From CAIPVR01 sp049316905 (GTDB lineage Bacteria; Actinomycetota; Acidimicrobiia; Acidimicrobiales; Microtrichaceae), in assembly GCA_049316905.1 (NCBI GenBank), contig JBMOJH010000066.1:1-18644 (forward strand): a stretch of 18,644 bases of DNA. The letters are read 5' to 3'. Made by a program: the position numbers and the translations under genes. The notes below the pieces were generated by a model, which searched no databases, was not told where the DNA came from, and worked only from the letters and a program-made list of their open reading frames with translations. The stretch's first letter is position 1. Each line of letters opens with the position of its first letter. Shown piece by piece: positions 1-7,316 of this stretch.

Positions 1-16
1 CCCCCCACACACCCGA

Positions 17-55
17 AGAGCGAGAGGGCCCCGGTCCTCTCGCTCTCGGCGTTTT
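17..55 (+). terminator. intrinsic terminator of an off-window upstream gene
   Basis: An 11-bp perfect inverted repeat (AGAGCGAGAGG at 17-27 pairs with CCTCTCGCTCT at 36-46) with an 8-base loop is followed by CGGCG and TTTT at 52-55. The T-run is on the + side only, so it probably ends a + strand gene lying left of the window. The remaining stretch to the first start codon (56-158) holds a ribosome binding site and no convincing promoter. Confidence 0.7.
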
Positions 56-158
56 CCGGCGCCGGCGTGCGCCGACACCCCGGTGCAGCGGAGGGGTGCA
101 TCCGGACGGTCATCGGGGAACGAATCATGTCGGACTGCGCCACAAAGGAGACCCACCC

Positions 159-737
159 ATGCGCAAGAAGTTGATCCTCCCGCTCATCGCCATCGCCCTC
201 GGCGTCGGCCTCGTCGGCACCGCCTGCTCGAGCAGCGACAGCTCCGACGCCAAGTCCGACGAGGCGACGACCACCACCAAGGCGGGCGAGTCGACCACGA
301 CCGCGATGTCCGACATGAAGAACATCGTCGAGATCGCCCAGGGCAACCCGGACTTCTCCACGCTCGTGAGCCTCGTCGGTGAGGCCGGCCTGGCCGAGAC
401 CCTGTCGGGCTCCGGTCCGTTCACGGTGTTCGCCCCCACCAACGCCGCCTTCGCCAAGCTCCCGGCCTCCACGGTCGAGGCGCTGAAGGCCGACCCGAAG
501 GGCGCGCTGGCCAACGTGCTGAAGCTGCACGTGATCAGCGGCAAGGTGACCTCCGAGCAGGCCGCGAAGGCCGCCGGCACCTGCGTCGACACGCTCGGCG
601 GCAAGGTCAAGGTCGAGAAGTCGGGTGACAACCTGACCATCGGTGGCGCCACGATCACCACGACCGACCTCGAGGCGTCGAACGGCGTGATCCACGTGAT
701 CGACTCGGTGATCGCCGCCCCGTCGACCGACTGCTGA
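159..737 (+). CDS. FAS1 (fasciclin) domain lipoprotein
   Basis: A 192-residue secreted, probably lipid-anchored protein with one FAS1 domain, a fold used for adhesion and extracellular interactions. Residues 1-22 are a signal peptide (MRKK then a hydrophobic stretch). It ends in GTAC, which puts the candidate lipidated cysteine at C23. A Ser/Thr/Asp-rich linker follows (24-50). The FAS1 domain spans about 54-187 and shows the H1 box FTVFAPTNAAF (88-98), the central LKLHVISG (121-128) and the H2 box NGVIHVIDSV (175-184). C142 and C192 could form a disulfide. The ATG at 159 was chosen because AAAGGAG sits at 144-150 and the signal peptide begins there; an in-frame ATG at 96 lacks both. It resembles the MPT70/MPB83-type single-FAS1 proteins of actinobacteria and many environmental homologues. 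The partner or ligand cannot be told from sequence. The gene stands alone between two terminators. Confidence 0.9.
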   Translation: MRKKLILPLIAIALGVGLVGTACSSSDSSDAKSDEATTTTKAGESTTTAMSDMKNIVEIAQGNPDFSTLVSLVGEAGLAETLSGSGPFTVFAPTNAAFAKLPASTVEALKADPKGALANVLKLHVISGKVTSEQAAKAAGTCVDTLGGKVKVEKSGDNLTIGGATITTTDLEASNGVIHVIDSVIAAPSTDC

Positions 738-760
738 TCTCCCCCACACCCACCCGACGA

Positions 761-792
761 CGGGGGCAGCGGCAACGGAGCCGCTGCCCCCG
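761..792. terminator. strong hairpin between convergent genes, likely bidirectional terminator
   Basis: A perfect 12-bp stem (CGGGGGCAGCGG at 761-772 with CCGCTGCCCCCG at 781-792) and an 8-base loop lie between the stop of the fasciclin gene and the stop of the facing methyltransferase gene. No T-run follows, as is common in high-GC actinobacteria. Its position serves both transcripts. Confidence 0.65.
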
Positions 793-829
793 CGTCGCGT
801 CCGGACGCCTCCCCGTCGTGGGCCGGGCC

Positions 830-1555
830 TCAGGAACGACGGAAGCGCAGGAGCAGCAGGCGCGGGATCGTCGCCGCCTCCGCGTACTCCTCGGCCCGGG
901 CGAGGAAGCCCGGAGGGGGCGCCGGCTCCACCATCTCCTCGAGCTGGAGGCCGGCGGCGATCGCGGCGTTCAGGTAGCGCGACAGCGGCCGGTGCTGGAA
1001 GGTGATGAACACGCCCTTCTCCACCTCCTCGAGCGACTCGGCCTCGGGCAGGTACGGGCCCACCCGCCAGTACTGCTCCGGCGGGTCGAGCACCTGGTCG
1101 TCGATCCAGCCGCTCCCCGGGGTCTGCAACAGCGGATGGTTCAGGAGGAACAGGAACGTGCCGCCGGGCCGGAGCACCCGGGCCACCTCACCGAGCGCAA
1201 CGTCCAGCGCGGTGATGTGCTCGAACACGAGGCACGCCACCGCGGCGTCGGCCGACCCGTCACGCAGCGGCACGGCGTCGGCGCCGGCCCGCACGTAGGC
1301 CGGGCCCCCACCGCGGCGACGACCCTCCACCACCTGGGCGCCGGACGGGTCGAGGCCCACCGCCACCAGGCCCCGGGCCGCGGCGAGGCGGGCCACCTGG
1401 CCCTCACCGCAGCCGACGTCGACCAGCGAGCCCGACCGCGGCAGCCGTTCGGCGATCAGCGGCAGGATCTGCTCGGTGTACTCGGGGTCCACCCCGTCGG
1501 TGAACTCCCGCTGCCACCAGCCCGCGTGGGCGTCCCACGGGTCGGACTCAGCCAT
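830..1555 (-). CDS. class I SAM-dependent methyltransferase
   Basis: A 241-residue cytosolic methyltransferase with a Rossmann SAM-binding core of the Methyltransf_11/25 kind. Motif I is LVDVGCGEGQ (44-53), the acidic end of strand 2 is VGLDP (66-70), motif post-II is AVPLRDGSADAAVACLVFEH (95-114, with FEH), and RVLRPGGTFLFLLNH (127-140) is the typical post-core segment. The substrate is unknown; the C-terminal part (HPLLQTPGSGWIDD, 140-153) is a variable substrate-side region. The ATG at 1555 lies inside the end of uvrC (8-base overlap), implying translational coupling. An in-frame ATG at 1576 is an alternative start. The link to uvrC is probably just co-transcription. The family is certain; the role is not. 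Confidence 0.88.
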   Translation of the reverse strand: MAESDPWDAHAGWWQREFTDGVDPEYTEQILPLIAERLPRSGSLVDVGCGEGQVARLAAARGLVAVGLDPSGAQVVEGRRRGGGPAYVRAGADAVPLRDGSADAAVACLVFEHITALDVALGEVARVLRPGGTFLFLLNHPLLQTPGSGWIDDQVLDPPEQYWRVGPYLPEAESLEEVEKGVFITFQHRPLSRYLNAAIAAGLQLEEMVEPAPPPGFLARAEEYAEAATIPRLLLLRFRRS

Positions 1556-3425
1556 CGGTCCGCCCCGTCCCACCATCGCGCAGCGCAGCGTGGACCGCGT
1601 CGGCGACGGCGTCGGGGAGCCACGGCAGCGCCCGCAGCTGTTCCAGCTCGGCGCGCTGCACGGCACGCACGCCGCCGAGCTCCTTGACGAGCCGCTGCTT
1701 GCGCTTCTCGCCGAGCCCCGGGATGCCGTCGAGCACCGAGCGCGTCATGCGCTTGCCGCGCAGCTGCCGGTGGTAGGAGATGGCGAACCGGTGCGACTCG
1801 TCGCGGATGCGCTGCAGCAGGAACAACGCCTCGGAACCCCTGCGCACCTCCACCGGCTCGGAGCGACCGGGCAGGTACACCTCCTCGAAACGTTTCGCGA
1901 GCGACGCCACCGGGATCTCCTCCTCGAGGCCGAGGTCCTCGAGGACCTTCACGGCCACGCCGAGCTGGCCCTTGCCGCCGTCCACGAGCAGCAGCTGCGG
2001 CGGGTACGCGAACTTCCCCCGCTCCGCGGCCGGCCGGGCCCGGTCCTCGAGGTAGTTCGTGAAGCGCCGCGTGAGGACCTCCTCCATCGCGGCGAAGTCG
2101 TCGTTGCCGGCCACCCCGCGGAGCTTGAACCGCCGGTACTCCGAGGTGCGCGGGAGGCCGTCCTCGAGCACCACCATCGACCCGACGTAGTCGCTGCCCT
2201 GCAGGTGGCTCATGTCGTAGCACTCGATCCGCAGCGGGGCCTCGGGCAGGCCGAGGGTCTCCTGCAGCTCGTTGAGCGCGCGGGCCCGGCTGTTGTGGTC
2301 CGACGAACGCCGCAGCCGGTGCCGGGTGAACTCCTCGGTGGCGTTGCGGGCCACCGTCTCGGCGAGCTCCCGCTTCGCGCCGCGCTGGGGGACCCTGATC
2401 CGCACCCTGCTGCCGCGCAGCTCGCCCAGCCACTCCTCGTACAGGTCGGCGTCCTCGGGCAGGGTCGGCACCAGCACGGACTTGGGGTAGCCCACCGCGG
2501 GCTCCTCGCCGTAGAGCTGCTCGAGCACGGCGGCCATCGTCGCCTCCGGGGTGAGGTCCATGACCTTGTCGAGCAGGAAACCGAGCCGGCCGACCACCCG
2601 CCCCCGGCGGACGAAGAACACCTGGGCAGCGGCCTCCAGCTCGTCCTCGGCCACCCCCAGCACGTCGACGTCCTCGTTGCCGTCGCCCACCATCTGCTGG
2701 CGCTCCACGGCCCGCCGCACGGTGGCGAGCCGGTCCCGGAGCCGGGCCGCGTGCTCGAACTCGAGGGCCTCCGCGGCGGCAGCCATGTCGGCCTCGAGGG
2801 CCTGCAGCACCGGCTCGGTGTCGCCCTCCAGGAACTGCAGCAGCGCGTCGGTGTGGCGGCGGTAGGTGACGTGGTCGACCTCGCCCACGCACGGCCCGGA
2901 GCACTTCTCGATGTGGAAGAGCAGGCAGGGCCGCCCGAGCTTCTCGTGCCGGCCGAACTTCGCGTCGGAGCAGGTCCGCAGGGGGAACGTGCGGAGGAGC
3001 TCGTCGAGCGTGTCGCGGATGGCGTACGCGTGGGCGTACGGGCCGAAGTAGCGCACGCCCTTGCGGCGGCGGCCCCGCATCACCATCGGCCGCGGCCACT
3101 CGTCGGACACGGTCACCGCCAGGAACGGGTAGCTCTTGTCGTCCACCAGGCGCACGTTGAACCGGGGCCGGTGCTGCTTGATGAGCGAGTACTCGAGCAT
3201 CAGCGCCTCGACCTCGTTGCGCACCTGGATCCACTCCACGGAGGCGGCGGTGGCCACCATCTGGGCGGTCCGGAGCGGCAGGTGGGCCGGGTTCTGGAAG
3301 TAGTTCGAGAGACGCTGGCGGAGGCTCTTGGCCTTCCCCACGTAGATGATTCGGCCGTCGGCGTCCTTGAACTGGTAGCTGCCCGGTGCGTCCGGGATGG
3401 TGCCCGCCGGCGGCCGTTCGACCAT
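1548..3425 (-). CDS. uvrC: UvrABC excinuclease subunit C
   Basis: UvrC makes the 3' and 5' incisions on either side of a lesion during nucleotide-excision repair, after UvrA/UvrB loading. The protein has 625 residues, a normal family length. Domains in order are: GIY-YIG nuclease (GSYQF 15-19, IYVG 27-30); a four-cysteine cluster C152, C167, C175, C179 that matches the reported Fe-S site of E. coli UvrC; the UVR UvrB-binding helix pair (about 204-238); the RNase H-like nuclease with the expected acidic residues D404 (ECYDMSH), D442/D443 (NDDF), D482 (VDGGKGQL) and H545; and a C-terminal helix-hairpin-helix pair (about 565-615). The ATG at 3425 was chosen because MVERPPAGTIPDAPGSYQF aligns with the family N-terminus; the 42-residue in-frame extension upstream does not. 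It is divergent from nadA and overlaps the methyltransferase gene downstream. uvrB is not in the window. Confidence 0.97.
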   Translation of the reverse strand: MVERPPAGTIPDAPGSYQFKDADGRIIYVGKAKSLRQRLSNYFQNPAHLPLRTAQMVATAASVEWIQVRNEVEALMLEYSLIKQHRPRFNVRLVDDKSYPFLAVTVSDEWPRPMVMRGRRRKGVRYFGPYAHAYAIRDTLDELLRTFPLRTCSDAKFGRHEKLGRPCLLFHIEKCSGPCVGEVDHVTYRRHTDALLQFLEGDTEPVLQALEADMAAAAEALEFEHAARLRDRLATVRRAVERQQMVGDGNEDVDVLGVAEDELEAAAQVFFVRRGRVVGRLGFLLDKVMDLTPEATMAAVLEQLYGEEPAVGYPKSVLVPTLPEDADLYEEWLGELRGSRVRIRVPQRGAKRELAETVARNATEEFTRHRLRRSSDHNSRARALNELQETLGLPEAPLRIECYDMSHLQGSDYVGSMVVLEDGLPRTSEYRRFKLRGVAGNDDFAAMEEVLTRRFTNYLEDRARPAAERGKFAYPPQLLLVDGGKGQLGVAVKVLEDLGLEEEIPVASLAKRFEEVYLPGRSEPVEVRRGSEALFLLQRIRDESHRFAISYHRQLRGKRMTRSVLDGIPGLGEKRKQRLVKELGGVRAVQRAELEQLRALPWLPDAVADAVHAALRDGGTGRTDG

Positions 3426-3433
3426 GGACGCCG

Positions 3434-3439
3434 AACCTA
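3434..3439 (-). promoter_or_regulatory. candidate -10 element of uvrC (leaderless)
   Basis: On the - strand TAGGTT (TAnnnT) lies 8 bases before the uvrC ATG, so transcription would begin at or next to the start codon. No good -35 is visible, no Shine-Dalgarno sequence fits, and no GAAC-N4-GTTC SOS box occurs in the 222-base divergent region. This is a pattern match only. Confidence 0.4.
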
Positions 3440-3474
3440 CCTCCCGACCACGGGAACACCGGAGCGACACATCC

Positions 3475-3503
3475 TGTTCACCGGGATGACGAACCGGTAC
3501 GAT
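3475..3503 (+). promoter_or_regulatory. candidate nadA promoter
   Basis: TGTTCA (3475-3480) and TACGAT (3498-3503) are separated by 17 bases. The -10 fits TAnnnT well; the -35 is only a fair match. Transcription would begin near 3510, leaving a leader of about 138 bases before nadA. Confidence 0.4.
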
Positions 3504-3647
3504 CACCGGGCCGGCCTGGCACCCGGCGACATCAACTTCCGAGGCCGACATCCCCGTGGCGTGGCGACCAGGCTGCCCCCACCGGCCGTGAATCGGAGGT
3601 CCTCAGGTCGAGCGCGTCGCGCCGGCCACAAGGGAGGTCCATCCACC

Positions 3648-4754
3648 ATGCTCCGACTCCAACGGCCGCTGCCCGCGGCGTACCTGGACGCATCCCCCGA
3701 CGAGCTCGCGGAGCGCATCGCCGCGGCGAAGGCGGCACTCGGCGACCGGCTGTTCATCCTGGGCCACCACTACCAGCGTGACGAGGTCATGCGCTGGGCC
3801 GATGCCCGAGGCGACTCGTTCCGCCTGTCGGTGCTCGCCAAGGAGCGCCCCGAGGCCGACTACATCGTCTTCTGCGGCGTGCACTTCATGGCCGAGTCGG
3901 CCGACATCCTCACCGGCGACCACCAGCAGGTGGTGCTGCCCGACCTGAACGCCGGCTGCTCGATGGCCGACATGGCCGACATCGACTCGGTGGAGGAGGC
4001 CTGGGAGGCGCTCGCCGAGGTCACCGAGATCGACGGCGTGCTGCCGATCACGTACATGAACTCGGCCGCGAACCTGAAGGCGTTCGTGGGCCGCCACGGC
4101 GGCGCGGTGTGCACCTCCACCAACGCCCGCGCCGTGCTCGAGTGGGCGCTGAACGACCCCGACGGCCCCCGGGCCCGCCAGGTGCTGTTCTTCCCCGACC
4201 AGCACCTGGGCCGCAACACCGGGTACCAGATGGGCTTCACCGAGGCCGACATGGCGGTGTGGGACCCGCGCCGCGACCTCGGTGGCCTCACCGAGGTGCA
4301 GGCGAAGGAGGCCACCTTCCTGCTGTGGCGGGGGCACTGCTCGGTGCACCAGCGCTTCCGGCCGGAGCACGTGGCGGACTTCCGCGAACGCCACCCCGAC
4401 GGCGTGGTGATCGTGCACCCCGAGTGCGCGCACGAGGTGTGCGAGGTGGCCGACCGGGTCGGCTCGACCGACTTCATCATCCGCGCCATCGACGAGCTGC
4501 CCGCGGGGACGCACGTGGGCGTGGGCACCGAGATCCACCTCGTGCAGCGCCTCGACGCGGAGACCGACAAGCACGTGGAGTCGCTCGACCCACTGGTGTG
4601 CCCGTGTTCGACGATGTTCCGCATCGACGCGCCGCACCTGTGTTGGACGCTCGAGCGGCTCGTGGAGGGCGACGTGGTGAACCGGATCACGGTCGACCCC
4701 GACACCGCCCACTGGGCACGCGTCGCGCTGGAGCGGATGCTCGCGATCACATGA
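3648..4754 (+). CDS. nadA: quinolinate synthase
   Basis: NadA condenses iminoaspartate with dihydroxyacetone phosphate to quinolinate, in de novo NAD synthesis, using an oxygen-sensitive 4Fe-4S cluster. The product has 368 residues. Family hallmarks visible are LGHHYQRDEV (38-47), FCGVHFMAESADIL (75-88), YMNSAANLKA (136-145), FPDQHLGRN (182-190), VHPECAHEV (256-264) and the C-terminal CSTMFRID (320-327). C76, C260 and C320 are in the positions of the three cluster ligands. The ATG at 3648 is preceded by AGGGAGG (3631-3637); the long open frame to the left is a shadow of uvrC. nadB and nadC are not adjacent, which is unusual compared with the common nadABC operon. The gene overlaps the next one by ATGA. 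Confidence 0.96.
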   Translation: MLRLQRPLPAAYLDASPDELAERIAAAKAALGDRLFILGHHYQRDEVMRWADARGDSFRLSVLAKERPEADYIVFCGVHFMAESADILTGDHQQVVLPDLNAGCSMADMADIDSVEEAWEALAEVTEIDGVLPITYMNSAANLKAFVGRHGGAVCTSTNARAVLEWALNDPDGPRARQVLFFPDQHLGRNTGYQMGFTEADMAVWDPRRDLGGLTEVQAKEATFLLWRGHCSVHQRFRPEHVADFRERHPDGVVIVHPECAHEVCEVADRVGSTDFIIRAIDELPAGTHVGVGTEIHLVQRLDAETDKHVESLDPLVCPCSTMFRIDAPHLCWTLERLVEGDVVNRITVDPDTAHWARVALERMLAIT

Positions 4755-5494
4755 GTGGCGCCGGCGTGTCGGTGGCCGGGCCGGCGGCCCTGGACGAGTC
4801 GCTGCGGCTGCTCCGGAAGGTGGCGGCGGAGCAGGGGGCCGACGGCTACGTGCCGTTGTCCACCAACCCCTACCGCGGCCACCACCTGCTGGCAGCCGCC
4901 GTGTTGGACCACACCCCGCCCGACGGCGTGGTGCTCGAGGGCGGGGTGTCATCCGGCTACTTCGCACGTGTCCTCACCGCGGCCGGCCGCACGGTGGACG
5001 GCGTGGAGCTCGACCCGGCCGAGGCCGAGGTGGCCGCAGCGGTGTGCCGCAGGGTGCACGTGGGCGACCTCGGTACGGTCGGGCCCGCCGACCTCGCCGG
5101 CCCCTACGACGCGCTGGTCTTCGGCGACACCCTGGAGCACCTGGTGGACCCCTCCGCCACCCTGCGCCGCCTGACCGGCGCCCTGCGCCCGGGCGGTGTG
5201 GTCGTGGCGAGCATCCCGAACGTGGCGGAGGCCGGGAACCGGCTGCGGCTCCTGCGCGGCCGCTGGGACTACGCCGACCGCGGGATCCTCGACCGCACGC
5301 ACCTGCGCTTCTTCACACACCGCACCGTGCAGGACCTGTTCACCGGCGCCGGCCTCGAGGTGCTGGCGGTGGACGGCTACGTGCGCGCCGGGCTCGCGGG
5401 CGAGCGGTGGAGCCGGGCGGTGCACCGCGTGGGCAACCTCCGACCGGGGTTCTTCGCCTACACGTTCGTGGTCGTCGCCCGCACCGCGGGCTGA
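4751..5494 (+). CDS. SAM-dependent methyltransferase of the glycan-cluster type
   Basis: A 247-residue class I methyltransferase (Methyltransf_23-like). The motif I region is atypical: VLEGGVSSGYFARVL (61-75) in place of the usual DxGCGxG. It is followed by VDGVELDP (82-89), the FGDTLEHLVDP stretch (124-134), LRPGGVVVASIPNV (145-158) and WDYADRGILDRTHLRFFT (172-189). The last block is typical of methyltransferases found beside glycosyltransferases and is also seen in UbiG/Coq3-like enzymes. It starts by ATGA overlap with nadA, so it is translated from the same mRNA. Its 3' end overlaps the opposing glycosyltransferase gene by 37 bases. An O-methylation of a sugar or sugar-phosphate intermediate is plausible from context but is inference. 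Confidence 0.85.
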   Translation: MSGAGVSVAGPAALDESLRLLRKVAAEQGADGYVPLSTNPYRGHHLLAAAVLDHTPPDGVVLEGGVSSGYFARVLTAAGRTVDGVELDPAEAEVAAAVCRRVHVGDLGTVGPADLAGPYDALVFGDTLEHLVDPSATLRRLTGALRPGGVVVASIPNVAEAGNRLRLLRGRWDYADRGILDRTHLRFFTHRTVQDLFTGAGLEVLAVDGYVRAGLAGERWSRAVHRVGNLRPGFFAYTFVVVARTAG

Positions 5495-6474
5495 CCGCTA
5501 CCGACACCTGCCGCCGTGCTGCTGATCCCGGGATCAGGCCGGCCGAACAGCGCCCGGAACGCACGCACGGCGGACGCAGGCCGGGCCACGGCGAGGCGCA
5601 CCCACATCACGAACCCCGCGGCGTCGGCCGCCACCCGGGCCGGCGGTGCCGACCACCGGCGGCGGTACTGGAGGGTCCCCTGCCACCATCGCTGCTCCCG
5701 GTCCCACCACCCGGCCGACGACGCGGCCTCACGGTGGACCGCCCAGTCACGACCCAGCTGGAGGAGCCGGCCGCCGCGGGCGCGCAGCCGTCGGCACAGG
5801 TCGAGGTCCTCGCCGTAGAGGAAGTAGCGCTCGTCGAACCCGCCGACCGCCTCGAAGTGCTCCCGGCGCACCAGGAGCGCGGTGCCGGCGAGCGTGTCGA
5901 CCTCGCGGTCGCCCGTCGGCACGCGGTCGACCGAGTCGGCCAGGGCGGGCAGGCGACGGGCGAACGCCCGCGCCCACGGTCGGGCCAGGAGACGACGGGC
6001 GCCGAGGGCCCGGCCCCACAGGTGCACCGCACGCACGTCGCCGCCGCCGGTGCGCTCGGGGGCGCCATCGGCCAGGTTGCGCACCACGCCCTCCACCGCC
6101 GAGAGCGACGGGTCGGCAGAGAGCCGGGCCAGTCCCTCCCGCACGGCGTCCGGGTCGGCCTCGGCGTCGGGGTTGAGGAACAGGATCGCGGGTGCGGTCC
6201 CCCACCGGGCGCCGTGGTTGCAGCCGGCGCCGAAGCCGGGGTTGGAGGGGTCGCGCAGGGCCGCCGCGCCGTCGCGCTCGGCCACGTCCGCGCTGCCGTC
6301 GGTGCCGTGGTCCACCACGACCACCTGGCCCACGGGCAGGCCCCGTGCCGAGCGGAGGCACCCGGGCAGCAGGTCGCGGCTGCCATAGGCGACCACCACC
6401 ACGTCGACGGACCACGGCGACCGCGGCGCCTGCTCGGGCTCGGGCCAGGGTTCCACCACGTCGGGAACGGTCAC
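5458..6474 (-). CDS. family 2 glycosyltransferase (rhamnosyltransferase-like)
   Basis: A 338-residue GT-A fold, GT2 enzyme, likely acting at the cytoplasmic face on a lipid-linked glycan. The nucleotide-binding start is VDVVVVAYGSRDLL (23-36), with VVVVDHGTDGSAD (51-63) and the block DPSNPGFGAGCNHGAR (75-90), typical of WbbL/RfbF-like rhamnosyltransferases. The metal-binding DxD-like segment is LNPDAEADPD (100-109). The acceptor-side GGFDERYFLYGEDLDLCRRL (211-230) carries the ED catalytic-base motif. The start is the GTG at 6474, overlapping the upstream GT2 stop as GTGA; no ATG fits. The product after residue 310 is low in family signal. The last 12 codons or so overlap the methyltransferase gene on the other strand. 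The donor sugar cannot be assigned. Confidence 0.9.
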   Translation of the reverse strand: MTVPDVVEPWPEPEQAPRSPWSVDVVVVAYGSRDLLPGCLRSARGLPVGQVVVVDHGTDGSADVAERDGAAALRDPSNPGFGAGCNHGARWGTAPAILFLNPDAEADPDAVREGLARLSADPSLSAVEGVVRNLADGAPERTGGGDVRAVHLWGRALGARRLLARPWARAFARRLPALADSVDRVPTGDREVDTLAGTALLVRREHFEAVGGFDERYFLYGEDLDLCRRLRARGGRLLQLGRDWAVHREAASSAGWWDREQRWWQGTLQYRRRWSAPPARVAADAAGFVMWVRLAVARPASAVRAFRALFGRPDPGISSTAAGVGSGQPAVRATTTNV

Positions 6475-7268
6475 CGGCCCACCCCCGCACCGGTCGGCGA
6501 CGCGCTCGCCGCTGCGCCGTTCGCGGCGCCCGCGCGCCGGTGCCGGCGGTGCCGACGGAGGTGACGGGCCACGGCCCAGGCGTGGCGCAGGCCCTGCCGG
6601 TCGAGCGGGCGCCGGTACCGACGCCGCGGCGGATGGTCCACCGGCGCACCGGCCACCTGCACGCAGGCCCACCCGGCGTCCCCGAGGCGCAGGCAGAAGT
6701 CCAGGTCCTCCGGACCGTAGAAGTAGCTCTCGTCGAGGCCGCCCACCGCCTCGTACGCGGCGCGGCGCACCACCTGGCAGGCGCCGATCGCGAAGTCGAC
6801 CTCCCAGACCGTGCCGTCGCCGTGCGGGACCGGTTCGTAGGTGCTGCGCCGCCCGAGCGCCCGTGACGCCTTCACCCGGACGCCCGGGGCCCGGCCCGCG
6901 GACGCCTCCGCCGGCTGGTCCGCGAACACCGGGGCGGCCAGGCCCACACCGGGCCGGGCGGCCGCGGCCACGAGGCGGGCGAGCGATCCGGGCCGCAGCA
7001 CCGCGTCGCTGTCGAGGAAGCACAGCACCGGCGATCGCCCGGCGCGGGCGCCGAGGTTCCGTCCCGCGGCCACGCCGAGGTTCCGTTCGGCCCGCAGGAG
7101 CCGCACCCGGGGATCGATGGGGGCGGGCACCGGCACGGTGGAGCCGTTGTCGACCAGCTGCACGTGCACCGGCACGCCGCACTGGTCGAGCGCGGAGGCC
7201 ACCGCACGACGAACCATCGCCGGGTCGTCGTCCCAGGTGATCACGACCACGTCGACCGACGGCGACAT
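6471..7268 (-). CDS. family 2 glycosyltransferase
   Basis: A 265-residue GT2 enzyme, first of a coupled pair. VDVVVITWDDDPAMVRRA (5-22) is the donor-binding start. LVDNGST (38-44), ERNLGVAAGRNLG (61-73) and the DxD segment CFLDSDAVLRPG (83-94) follow, then GACQVVRRAAYEAVGGLDE (162-180) and SYFYGPEDLDFCLRLG (181-196), giving the ED motif. After about residue 213 the tail is Arg-rich (RRHRRHRR) and then Ala/Gly/Ser low complexity, which may be unstructured. I chose the ATG at 7268; an in-frame GTG at 7298 is the alternative and would add 10 residues. Only 45 bases separate it from the divergent flippase gene, so their promoters must be compact or overlapping. Confidence 0.88.
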   Translation of the reverse strand: MSPSVDVVVITWDDDPAMVRRAVASALDQCGVPVHVQLVDNGSTVPVPAPIDPRVRLLRAERNLGVAAGRNLGARAGRSPVLCFLDSDAVLRPGSLARLVAAAARPGVGLAAPVFADQPAEASAGRAPGVRVKASRALGRRSTYEPVPHGDGTVWEVDFAIGACQVVRRAAYEAVGGLDESYFYGPEDLDFCLRLGDAGWACVQVAGAPVDHPPRRRYRRPLDRQGLRHAWAVARHLRRHRRHRRAGAANGAAASASPTGAGVGR

Positions 7269-7316
7269 CGGCGGCCCCGTCCGGGGGTACTGGTCCACAC
7301 GTACCTATCGGCCGTG

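Noticed and set aside
115..158. GGGGAAC at 115-121 as an ECF-sigma -35 for the fasciclin gene
   Set aside because: No matching -10 of that type is found 16-17 bases downstream.
3595..3640. Duplicate GGAGGTCC in the nadA leader as evidence of a small upstream gene
   Set aside because: No ATG or GTG follows the first copy at a usable distance, so it is not a ribosome binding site for a leader peptide.
1476..3647. Long in-frame upstream extension of nadA across uvrC
   Set aside because: The family N-terminus and a good ribosome binding site place the start at 3648; the extension is antisense to uvrC and has no recognisable content.
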